A DNA stretch of 64,000 nt, taken from Curtobacterium sp. MCLR17_032. GTDB lineage: Bacteria; Actinomycetota; Actinomycetes; Actinomycetales; Microbacteriaceae. A program made the position numbers and the translations under genes. The DNA lies in the NCBI RefSeq assembly GCF_003234795.2, contig NZ_CP126268.1, positions 3,286,001 to 3,350,000 on the forward strand, given 5' to 3'. The notes beneath the pieces were generated by a model. That model searched no databases. It was not told where the DNA came from and worked only from the letters and a program-made list of their open reading frames with translations. How positions within the stretch are numbered: position 1 is the stretch's first letter; each line of letters opens with the position of its first letter. Below, one piece after another: positions 1-6,577 of this stretch.

Positions 1-1
1 G

Positions 2-1072
2 CGGCTCGGCATGCGCGACCCGCTCGTCGTGGCCACCGGGTTCGACCGGCCGAACCTGCGTTTCGAGGTGCAGCGCCACACCGACGAGGTGGCGAAGCGC
101 GAGGCGGTCGTCGAGCAGGTCGTGGGGCTCGAGGGCGCGGGCATCGTCTACGTCGCCACCCGGGCCGAGACCCTCGTCTACGCGGACGAACTCGTCGAGA
201 GCGGCCGTCGTGCGAAGGCGTACCACGCGGGTCTCCGGGTGCGGGACCGGGAGCACGTGCACCACGAGTTCCTGGACGGCGAACTGGACGTCGTCGTCGC
301 CACGAGTGCGTTCGGCATGGGCATCGACAAGCCCGACGTCCGCTTCGTCGTGCACGCCGACGTGCCCGAGTCCGTCGACGCCTACTACCAGGAGGTCGGC
401 CGGGCCGGTCGGGACGGCGACGTCGGACTCGCCACGCTGCACTACCGGTCCGAGGACCTCGGGCTCCGCCGGTTCTTCGCGTCCGGGTCGCCCCGTCCGG
501 CGTCGCTCCGCGCGGTGTTCGACGCGGTGCCCGCCGCCGGCACGCTCGCCCGCTCCGAGGTCGCCGAGCGGGCCGGGCTCGCCGCCCGCACCGCCGGCCG
601 CGTGGTGAACACGCTGGTGGACGCCGGCGCGTTGATCGACGATCGTGACGGCCTGCGTCGCGCCCCGGACGGCCCCGCCGACGCCGTCGCCGCGGCCGAG
701 CTCGCCAAGCGGCACGCGAAGGAACGGGAGTGCGTCGAGGAGTCCCGCATCGAGATGATGCGGCGCTTCGCCGAGACGACCGGCTGTCGTCGGCAGTTCC
801 TGCTCGGCTACTTCGGCGACGAACTGCCCGAGCCGTGCGGCAACTGCGACACCTGCTCCGCCGGCACCGCCACCGACGCGGACGCCCACGGCGCCGACGG
901 GTCGCACGACACCGAGTGGCCGCCGGACGCGCCGGTCGAGCACGCCGAGTGGGGTCGCGGCACCGTGATGAGCACCGAGGACGACCGGCTGACGGTGTTC
1001 TTCGAGTCCGCCGGCTACCGCACGCTCGCCCTGCAGGACGTCACCGAACGGCACCTGCTCGAGCGGGTCTGA
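2..1072 (+). CDS. recQ: RecQ-family ATP-dependent DNA helicase, 3' part
   Basis: Carboxy-terminal part of a RecQ-family 3'-5' DNA helicase, which unwinds recombination and fork intermediates; the start and the Walker A motif lie off the left edge. In order one sees the second RecA-like domain (motif V in SAFGMGIDKPDVRFVVH, motif VI QEVGRAGRDG), a winged-helix-like stretch (SEVAERAGLAARTAGRVVN), then the zinc-binding region with GCRRQFLLGYFGD and CGNCDTC. The last 45 residues, from VEHAEWGRGTV, do not look like an HRDC domain; they resemble the end of PcrA in this same window. The reading frame is open to the first base and enters as RLG before the first ATG at 11, so that ATG is internal. Confidence 0.95.
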   Translation, partial: RLGMRDPLVVATGFDRPNLRFEVQRHTDEVAKREAVVEQVVGLEGAGIVYVATRAETLVYADELVESGRRAKAYHAGLRVRDREHVHHEFLDGELDVVVATSAFGMGIDKPDVRFVVHADVPESVDAYYQEVGRAGRDGDVGLATLHYRSEDLGLRRFFASGSPRPASLRAVFDAVPAAGTLARSEVAERAGLAARTAGRVVNTLVDAGALIDDRDGLRRAPDGPADAVAAAELAKRHAKERECVEESRIEMMRRFAETTGCRRQFLLGYFGDELPEPCGNCDTCSAGTATDADAHGADGSHDTEWPPDAPVEHAEWGRGTVMSTEDDRLTVFFESAGYRTLALQDVTERHLLERV

Positions 1073-1117
1073 ACCGACTCCGCGAGCGCGTCCGGGCGCG
1101 ATTCCGGCGGGTCTGGT

Positions 1118-1170
1118 GGGGGAAGGCGCGGTCGCTCGACCACCCGTCGGCGACCGCGCTCCACTCCCCC
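1118..1170 (+). terminator. Probable recQ terminator hairpin
   Basis: Stem GCGCGGTCG (1126-1134) pairs with CGACCGCGC (1151-1159) and extends, after a small internal loop, through five G (1118-1122) against five C (1166-1170). It lies about 45 nt past the recQ stop. There is no T-run, as is usual at this GC content. Confidence 0.5.
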
Positions 1171-1419
1171 GAGCACGTGCAGTAGACACCGGGAGGGTGA
1201 CCCGTCGGTGACCACCGGGTGAACGGCGCGCGAACCGGCCACGATCGGCAGCGCCGGCGCTCGGCTGTGCGCTCCACGGCCCGCCGCCACCCGGCACGTC
1301 CCCCGGGCTCCGCGCGCACTCCCACCGGCACCCGGGTACCAAGGAGCGGTGGGAAGGTCCACGCCGCACATCGCGGGACCGCCCACCACGCACCACCACG
1401 ACGACCGACAGGAGCGACC
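1171..1419. other. Non-coding gap before the small acidic gene
   Basis: No credible gene is visible here. Frames through this stretch lack actinobacterial codon bias and a usable start. It presumably holds the promoter of the small acidic protein, but I see no clear -10/-35 pair. Confidence 0.5.
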
Positions 1420-1725
1420 ATGTCCGACCCCGGAACCACCCCAGGCGACGCGTTCAGCGACGGCGTCAGCGACTCCGACGACGAGGGCCGCGCCGACGAC
1501 GTCGACCGCGAGTACGTCGGCGGCTTCGAGGCCGACGACGCCGAAGAGGCACTCGAGACCGTGACGAACGACGCCGTCGCCGGCGAGACCGTCGAGCCGC
1601 AGCTCGGCGACGGCACCGACGACGGCCCCACCGGTGGCGCACCGAACGAGGGGTCGCCGGACATGTGGGAGCACGGCGACGACCGTCCCGACCTCGGTGG
1701 CGACCTGGGCACGAAGCCGCTCTGA
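1420..1725 (+). CDS. Small acidic hypothetical protein (101 aa)
   Basis: I do not recognise a named family. The protein is strongly acidic, rich in Asp, Glu and Gly, with no transmembrane segment or signal peptide, and probably largely disordered. The tail MWEHGDDRPDLGGDLGTKPL reads like a conserved short motif. ATG at 1420 is preceded by AGGAGC at a good distance, so the start is well supported; frames extending further upstream have no ribosome-binding site. It lies 56 nt before an MpaB-like gene read the same way. Function is unknown. Confidence 0.75.
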   Translation: MSDPGTTPGDAFSDGVSDSDDEGRADDVDREYVGGFEADDAEEALETVTNDAVAGETVEPQLGDGTDDGPTGGAPNEGSPDMWEHGDDRPDLGGDLGTKPL

Positions 1726-1781
1726 GCGGATCGGACGAAGCAGAGCCGATCCGACGACACCGGCCGATCGGAGCACCGACC

Positions 1782-2627
1782 GTGACCGACCGACGGACGG
1801 GAGGCTCGGCGCGCGACGTGCGCCGGGCCTCCCGTCCGTCCCCGGGTCACCCCCATGGCGACCGCGACCCGGCGCTCCGCCGGTTCCTCGCCGACAGCAC
1901 GCCCGTCGCGGCCGGCGGCCGGGCGATCCTGCTGCAGATCGCGGACCCGGTGGTGGCCGCCGGGGTGCGGCGCCACTCGGACTTCGCGCGCCGACCGCAG
2001 CAGCGCCTGGCGCACACCCTGATGTACGTCTACGCCGTCGTGGTCGGGACGCCCGAGGACGCTGCCGTCGCGGCGTCGTTCGTGACGCACGCGCACCGAC
2101 CGGTGACCGGCGCCGACGACCCGGACCGGCAGCTCTGGGTCGCGGCCACGCTCGTCGACTCCGCGCTCCGGACGCACCGCCTGCTCGGCAGCCCGGTCGA
2201 CGACGAGCGGGCCGAGGACGTCCTCCGGGCGTACGCGCCGATCGCGACCGCGCTGCGGGTGCCGGCGGAGCGGTGGCCGGACTCGATGGCGGCCTTCGAG
2301 CGGTACTGGGTGTCGACGCTGGCGCAGCTCCGGGTCACCGACGACGCCCGCGGTGTGGTGCGCGACCTGCTGCACCCGCGGCACGCACCGGTCTGGGTCC
2401 GCGCCGTGATGCCGGTCGTCCGGGTCGTCACGGTGGGGATGCTGCCGGCGCCGGTCCGGACGCAGTACGGCTTCCCGTGGGGCCCGCGGGAGGTCCGGCG
2501 CTTCCGCCGGACCGTGACGGGGCTCCGGCTGCTCCGTGCCGTCCTGCCCGGGGCGTTGCTTCGTCTGCCGGGGCCGCTGCTCCTCCGTGCCATGCACCGG
2601 ACCGCCCGGCGGTACGCCGCGGCCTGA
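1782..2627 (+). CDS. Oxygenase MpaB-like / DUF2236 family protein
   Basis: A 281-residue member of the DUF2236 family, which includes the catalytic domain of rubber oxygenase (Lcp) and MpaB. Family hallmarks are DPALRRFLADS near the start, the stretch LLQIADPVVAAGVRRHSDF, and the helix YVYAVVVGTPEDA. Characterised relatives are heme oxygenases; the substrate here cannot be told. I chose GTG at 1782, with GGAG 8 nt upstream, because the conserved region begins about 28 residues later. The consequence is that a repeat-type hairpin (1792-1840) lies inside the coding start and gives the N-terminal peptide RRASRPSPGHP. The gene has no obvious partner. Confidence 0.8.
   Translation: MTDRRTGGSARDVRRASRPSPGHPHGDRDPALRRFLADSTPVAAGGRAILLQIADPVVAAGVRRHSDFARRPQQRLAHTLMYVYAVVVGTPEDAAVAASFVTHAHRPVTGADDPDRQLWVAATLVDSALRTHRLLGSPVDDERAEDVLRAYAPIATALRVPAERWPDSMAAFERYWVSTLAQLRVTDDARGVVRDLLHPRHAPVWVRAVMPVVRVVTVGMLPAPVRTQYGFPWGPREVRRFRRTVTGLRLLRAVLPGALLRLPGPLLLRAMHRTARRYAAA
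1792..1840. repeat. Dispersed GGACGGGAGGC hairpin inside a 5' coding end
   Basis: Inverted arms GACGGACGGGAGGC (from 1792) and GCCTCCCGTCCGTC (to 1840) continue through a GC-rich stem with a single mismatch around a 3-nt loop. Intergenic copies of this hairpin elsewhere in the window look like terminators; here it overlaps the first codons of the MpaB-like gene. Confidence 0.7.
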
Positions 2628-2643
2628 ACCCGATCCGACCAGT

Positions 2644-2664
2644 TTCTTGTCACAGCGACAAGAA
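2644..2664 (+). promoter_or_regulatory. Palindromic operator, probably for NrtR
   Basis: A perfect inverted repeat TTCTTGTC-N5-GACAAGAA. It overlaps the -35 element of the prs promoter, and the third gene of the operon encodes an NrtR-type regulator, so autoregulated repression is the natural reading. The binding protein is inferred. Confidence 0.7.
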
Positions 2665-2676
2665 CAGTGCTACGGT
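2647..2676 (+). promoter_or_regulatory. Leaderless promoter of the prs-nadV-nrtR operon
   Basis: The -35 TTGTCA (2647-2652) and -10 TACGGT (2671-2676) are separated by 18 nt. The -10 ends 6 nt before the ATG at 2683, so the transcript should begin at or next to the start codon. Confidence 0.7.
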
Positions 2677-2682
2677 CGGGTC

Positions 2683-3558
2683 ATGGCAGTCGAACTCAGC
2701 ACCCGGACCCGCTCCGGCCAGCCGACCACCCCGACGTTCACCACCATGCGGTTCCCCGCGGGTGAGGCACACGTCAAGGTCGCGGCCGGTCCCGACGAGT
2801 CGGCGGACGCCGCCGCCACCCAGATCCCGGCGACGGACCTCGTCGAGGTCGCGACCCTCCGCGGCACGAGCGGCGACGACCTCGTCATGCTCGGCATGTG
2901 GGCCGACGCCGTCCGACAGCGTGGCTCCCGCTCCGTCGCCCTCGTGCCGTACCTGCCCGGCGCCCGCCAGGACCGCGGCCTGCCGTTCGGTGCGAAGGTC
3001 TACGCGGACATCGTGAACGGCTTCCACATCGACCAGGTGATCGCGTTCGACCCGCACTCGCCGGTCATCGTCGGTCTGATCGAGGACCTGACCGTCGTGG
3101 CGAGTGCCCGCATCGTCCGCGACGAGGTGGTCGGCGCACCCGGCACCGAGCAGGCCTACCAGGGCATCATCGCCCCGGACGCCGGCGCGGTCGCCCGGGC
3201 CACCGCGGCCGCCGACGCCTGCGGGCTGCCGGTGTACCGCGCCGAGAAGCACCGCAACCCGGACACCGGCAAGCTCGACGGCTTCACCTGCGAGCCGCTG
3301 CCCGACACCGGTCGGTTCCTCGTCGTCGACGACATCTGCGACGGCGGCGGCACCTTCATGGGCCTCGCGGGCAGCACCGGACTGCCGAAGGAGCGCCTGG
3401 GCCTCTGGGTCTCGCACGGCGTGTTCTCCGGCCGGGCCGCTCAGCTCGCCGACCACTTCGGCGAGATCGTCACCACCGACTCGTACCCCGCGCAGAACGC
3501 CATCGAGGGCCTGCGCACCGTCCCCCTGACCCCGTACCTCACCGAGGAGATCCGATGA
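2683..3558 (+). CDS. prs: PRPP-synthetase-like phosphoribosyl pyrophosphokinase
   Basis: Homologue of ribose-phosphate pyrophosphokinase, which makes PRPP from ribose 5-phosphate and ATP. Seen: YLPGARQDRG (ATP-binding flexible-loop region), AFDPHSP in place of the usual metal-binding DLH motif, and the PRPP loop LVVDDICDGGGT. At 291 aa it is shorter than housekeeping Prs (about 315), and the normal N-terminal region is replaced. Its stop overlaps the nadV start (ATGA). Such divergent copies beside nadV presumably feed PRPP to nicotinamide salvage; a use of ADP-ribose instead, as in a phage NAD pathway, is an alternative. It is probably not the housekeeping enzyme. Confidence 0.88.
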   Translation: MAVELSTRTRSGQPTTPTFTTMRFPAGEAHVKVAAGPDESADAAATQIPATDLVEVATLRGTSGDDLVMLGMWADAVRQRGSRSVALVPYLPGARQDRGLPFGAKVYADIVNGFHIDQVIAFDPHSPVIVGLIEDLTVVASARIVRDEVVGAPGTEQAYQGIIAPDAGAVARATAAADACGLPVYRAEKHRNPDTGKLDGFTCEPLPDTGRFLVVDDICDGGGTFMGLAGSTGLPKERLGLWVSHGVFSGRAAQLADHFGEIVTTDSYPAQNAIEGLRTVPLTPYLTEEIR

Positions 3559-5156
3559 CGAACACGACCCCGACCACCACCGGCCTCGAGCCGCGGATCA
3601 CCACCGCCAGCCCGATCGCCCCGCTCCTGGCCGTCGACGGCTACAAGCACTCGCACCGGCAGCTCTACCCCGAGGGCACCACGCGGATCCTCATCAACTG
3701 GACGAACCGGTCGAACGCACACATGCCGGAGTCGACGCACGCGGTCGTCTTCGGGCTGCAGGCCTTCATCCAGCGGTACCTGGTCGAGGCGTGGGCGCCG
3801 TTCTTCGCCGCCGACGAGGACCTGGTCTGCGACCTGTTCGAGCAGGCACTCGAGGGCTACTTCGGCCCGAACACCATCGGCAGCGACCACGTCCGCGCCC
3901 TGCACCGCCTCGGCTACCTTCCCCTCGAGATCCGCGCCTTGCCGGAGGGCACCCTCGCCCCGATCGGCGTCGCGACCCTGACCGTCGAGAACACCGTCGA
4001 CGCGTTCTCCTGGCTGCCGAACTACATCGAGACCGCCCTGTCGGCGTCGATCTGGCACCCGTCCACCGTCGCCACGAAGGCGCTCGAGTACCGCGACCTG
4101 ATGGAGGAGTGGGCCGAACGCACCGGGGCGGACCCGGCGAGCATCGACTTCGCCGCCCACGACTTCTCGTTCCGCGGGCAGACCAGCATCGAGTCCGCTG
4201 CCGCGTCCGGCGCCGGACACCTGCTCTCGTTCCTCGGCACCGACTCGATGCCGTCGCTCGACCACATCGCCCGCTACTACCCCGGCGACAACGGTTGGGT
4301 GGCGGCGAGCGTCCCGGCGACCGAGCACAGCGTGATGTGCGTCCGCGGTGCCGACGGCGAGCTCGAGACCTTCCGGCAGATCCTCGACGTGTACCCGACC
4401 GGGGTCGTGTCGGCGGTCAGCGACGGCTTCGACCTGTTCAAGGTGCTCACCGAGGTGCTGCCGCAGCTCAAGGACCGCATCATGGCCCGCGACGGCAAGC
4501 TCGTCATCCGCCCCGACTCCGGCGACCCGGTCGACATCGTCACCGGCACCGTGCACGGCGTCGACGAGGCCGAGCTCTCCGCCGCCGACCGCAGCGACGA
4601 GCAGAAGGGCGTCGTGGAACTGCTCGACGAGCTGTTCGGCCACACCGTCAACGAGCGCGGCTACAAGGTCCTCGACCAGCACATCGGCGTCATCTACGGC
4701 GACAGCATCACCCTCGACCGAGCCCGCCGCATCTACGAGCGCCTCGCCGCGAAGGGCTACGCCAGCGACAACGTGGTGCTCGGCATCGGGTCGTACACGT
4801 ACCAGTTCATGACCCGCGACAACCTCGGCAGCGCGGTCAAGGCGACGTGGGCCCTGGTGGACGGCGAGCCGGTCGACATCCAGAAGGACCCGAAGACCGG
4901 CAGCGGCAAGAAGAGCGCGAAGGGCCGCATCGCCCTGCACCGCGACGCGACCGGCGAGATCCGGCAGACCGACCAGGCCACGCCGGAGGACGAGGCGACC
5001 AGCCTGCTCCAGCCGGTGTGGGTCGACGGGCGGTTCACGGTCCTCCAGTCCTTCGCGGACGTCCGCGAGACCCTCCGTCGTGAACGGGCCGACCGTGCCG
5101 CCCGCCGCGCGGCTGCCGCCGGCACCGACACCGACCCGGTGGCGGCGACCGCGTGA
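3555..5156 (+). CDS. nadV: Nicotinamide phosphoribosyltransferase
   Basis: Converts nicotinamide and PRPP to NMN for NAD salvage. The 533 residues match the NAMPT family end to end: VDGYKHSH at the front, SVPATEHSV carrying the catalytic His, VVSAVSDGFDLF, RPDSGDP with the Arg/Asp that bind substrate, YGDSITLDR, and a KKSAKGRIALH basic segment. The C-terminal 40 residues are Arg/Ala-rich and longer than in animal enzymes. It sits between a PRPP-synthetase-like gene and nrtR with 4-nt overlaps on both sides, so all three are translated together. From the sequence alone one cannot exclude transfer onto an ADP-ribosyl substrate. Confidence 0.95.
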   Translation: MTNTTPTTTGLEPRITTASPIAPLLAVDGYKHSHRQLYPEGTTRILINWTNRSNAHMPESTHAVVFGLQAFIQRYLVEAWAPFFAADEDLVCDLFEQALEGYFGPNTIGSDHVRALHRLGYLPLEIRALPEGTLAPIGVATLTVENTVDAFSWLPNYIETALSASIWHPSTVATKALEYRDLMEEWAERTGADPASIDFAAHDFSFRGQTSIESAAASGAGHLLSFLGTDSMPSLDHIARYYPGDNGWVAASVPATEHSVMCVRGADGELETFRQILDVYPTGVVSAVSDGFDLFKVLTEVLPQLKDRIMARDGKLVIRPDSGDPVDIVTGTVHGVDEAELSAADRSDEQKGVVELLDELFGHTVNERGYKVLDQHIGVIYGDSITLDRARRIYERLAAKGYASDNVVLGIGSYTYQFMTRDNLGSAVKATWALVDGEPVDIQKDPKTGSGKKSAKGRIALHRDATGEIRQTDQATPEDEATSLLQPVWVDGRFTVLQSFADVRETLRRERADRAARRAAAAGTDTDPVAATA

Positions 5157-5863
5157 CCGGGGCCGCCCCGGCGGCGGTCCGCGACCAGCCACTGATCGCC
5201 GTGGACGTCGTCCTGGTCGCGTTCGACGGCGCGGGTGCCGTTGCCGGCGCCGGTGACACAGCGGGGCCGGGCGGTCTCCGGGTCGCCACCGCCCGCCGGC
5301 TGCACGAACCGTTCGTCGGACGGGAGGCCCTGCCCGGCGTCCTGCTGGACGGTCCGGAACTCCTCGCCGACGGTGCGCGACGCGCCCTGCGGACCAAGAC
5401 CGGGGTGGACGCGGCGGCGGTCCGGCACCTCGCCCAGGTCGGGGCGTTCGACGGCCCCGAGCGCGACCCGCGGAGCGCCGCGATCAGCGTCGCGTTCCTG
5501 GCCGTGACCGCCGGGGCGACCCGGGTGGACGACGCCGTGCGGTGGCACGACGCGACGGACCTGCCGCTCGGGCTGCCGTTCGACCACGACCGGATCATCG
5601 CCGCGGCGCTCGACCACGCCCGGACCCGGCTCTGGTCGGACACACCGCTCACCCGGGCGCTGCTCGGCGAGCGGTTCACCACACCGGACGCCGCACGGCT
5701 CGTGGTCGCCCTGACCGGTGTGACGCCGGACGCGGGCAACCTCAACCGGGCGCTCCGCACGAACCCGGCACTGACCCGGCTCGACCCCTCGGCCGTGCCG
5801 GTGACGCGGACCGGCACCGGGCGGGCGGGTCGTCCCCCGGCAGCCTGGACGTGGACGGACTGA
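5153..5863 (+). CDS. nrtR: NrtR-type NAD-metabolism transcriptional regulator
   Basis: A two-part protein of 236 aa: a Nudix-like domain (about 15-150, with HEPFVGREALPGVL) followed by a winged-helix DNA-binding domain (about 160-225, with LLGERFTTPDAARLVVALTG). This is the architecture of NrtR repressors, which sense ADP-ribose or NAD-related ligands. The Nudix box is degenerate: the segment ARRALRTKTGV lacks the catalytic Glu pair, so it should bind rather than cleave ligand. GTG start overlaps the nadV stop. The palindrome at 2644-2664 is the likely target. A catalytic Nudix hydrolase is the less likely alternative. Confidence 0.85.
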   Translation: MTGAAPAAVRDQPLIAVDVVLVAFDGAGAVAGAGDTAGPGGLRVATARRLHEPFVGREALPGVLLDGPELLADGARRALRTKTGVDAAAVRHLAQVGAFDGPERDPRSAAISVAFLAVTAGATRVDDAVRWHDATDLPLGLPFDHDRIIAAALDHARTRLWSDTPLTRALLGERFTTPDAARLVVALTGVTPDAGNLNRALRTNPALTRLDPSAVPVTRTGTGRAGRPPAAWTWTD

Positions 5864-5881
5864 GCGCGGTTGAGTGGGGGC

Positions 5882-6517
5882 ATGTCTGCTTCGCTGTCCG
5901 GGGACGAGTCCCTGCACCTGCCCGAGTTCGACGCTCCTCCGGCCTCGCCGCTCGACCTCGCGCGGCTCTGGCTCGACCAGGCCGGTGACCACGAGGTGTC
6001 CGAGCCGATGTCGATGACCCTCGCGACCGCCGGCGCCGACGGCCGGGTCAGCGCCCGGACCGTCGACGTCAAGCGGATCGAGGACCGCGGCCTGGTGTTC
6101 GGCACCTCGGCCGAGAGCCCCAAGGGCCGCCAGCTCGCCGAGAACCCGCACGCCGCACTGCAGGTCTACTGGCGCGAGACGATGCAGCAGCTCCGGTTCG
6201 AGGGTCGGGTCGTGCGACTCTCCGACGAGGAGTCCGACGCCCTGTTCGCTGACCGCTCGCCGAAGTCCCGCGCCGCCACCGCGATCGCCGACCAGTCCGC
6301 CGTGCTCGAACCGCGGACGCTGCAGGACCTCATCGACGACGCCAACGAGCTGCTCGCGGAGTCCGACGACGACGTGCCCCGGCCGCCGCTGTGGGACGCC
6401 TGGCGCCTGGAGCCCGACACGGTCGAGTTCTGGCACGGCAGCCGCGACCGGATGCACCGCCGCCTGCAGTACGTGCACGCCGACGGCACCTGGACGTCGA
6501 CGCGGCTCCAGCCGTGA
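5882..6517 (+). CDS. pdxH: Pyridoxamine 5'-phosphate oxidase family protein (PdxH-like)
   Basis: FMN-dependent enzyme of the PNPOx fold. PdxH oxidises pyridoxine/pyridoxamine 5'-phosphate to PLP. Seen: MSMTLATAGADGRVSARTV (FMN-binding strand), SPKGRQLAENPHAALQVYW, and the diagnostic C-terminal block WRLEPDTVEFWHGSRDRMH ending RLQP. Length 211 aa is normal for PdxH. ATG at 5882 follows GTGGGGG; a TTG 12 nt upstream lacks a better ribosome site. It follows nrtR by 18 nt and may be co-transcribed with the NAD genes. A PhzG-like or other substrate cannot be excluded, but the C-terminal block favours true PdxH. Confidence 0.85.
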   Translation: MSASLSGDESLHLPEFDAPPASPLDLARLWLDQAGDHEVSEPMSMTLATAGADGRVSARTVDVKRIEDRGLVFGTSAESPKGRQLAENPHAALQVYWRETMQQLRFEGRVVRLSDEESDALFADRSPKSRAATAIADQSAVLEPRTLQDLIDDANELLAESDDDVPRPPLWDAWRLEPDTVEFWHGSRDRMHRRLQYVHADGTWTSTRLQP

Positions 6518-6525
6518 CGACCCGA

Positions 6526-6563
6526 GCCCGGTGACCCCGCCCGGCCGGGCGGGGTCACCGGGC
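6526..6563. terminator. Bidirectional terminator, 19-bp arms
   Basis: A perfect palindrome with no loop bases (centre at 6544/6545) lies between the convergent PNPOx and siderophore operons. Its outer sequence is GCCCGGTGACCCC and the inner part CGCCCGG/CCGGGCG. It probably ends both transcripts. Confidence 0.8.
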
Positions 6564-6577
6564 CCAGCCTGGCCGCG

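Noticed and set aside
3441-5192. A 583-codon minus-strand frame
   Set aside because: Shadow of nadV and the end of prs; no family features.
2683-5863. Phage origin for the prs-nadV pair
   Set aside because: Base and codon use match the neighbours, the operon carries a bacterial regulator and operator, and no phage genes are close by. Only the enzymatic analogy is kept as a finding.
5153-5863. A catalytic Nudix hydrolase
   Set aside because: The Nudix box lacks the paired Glu residues and a winged-helix domain follows, which fits NrtR.
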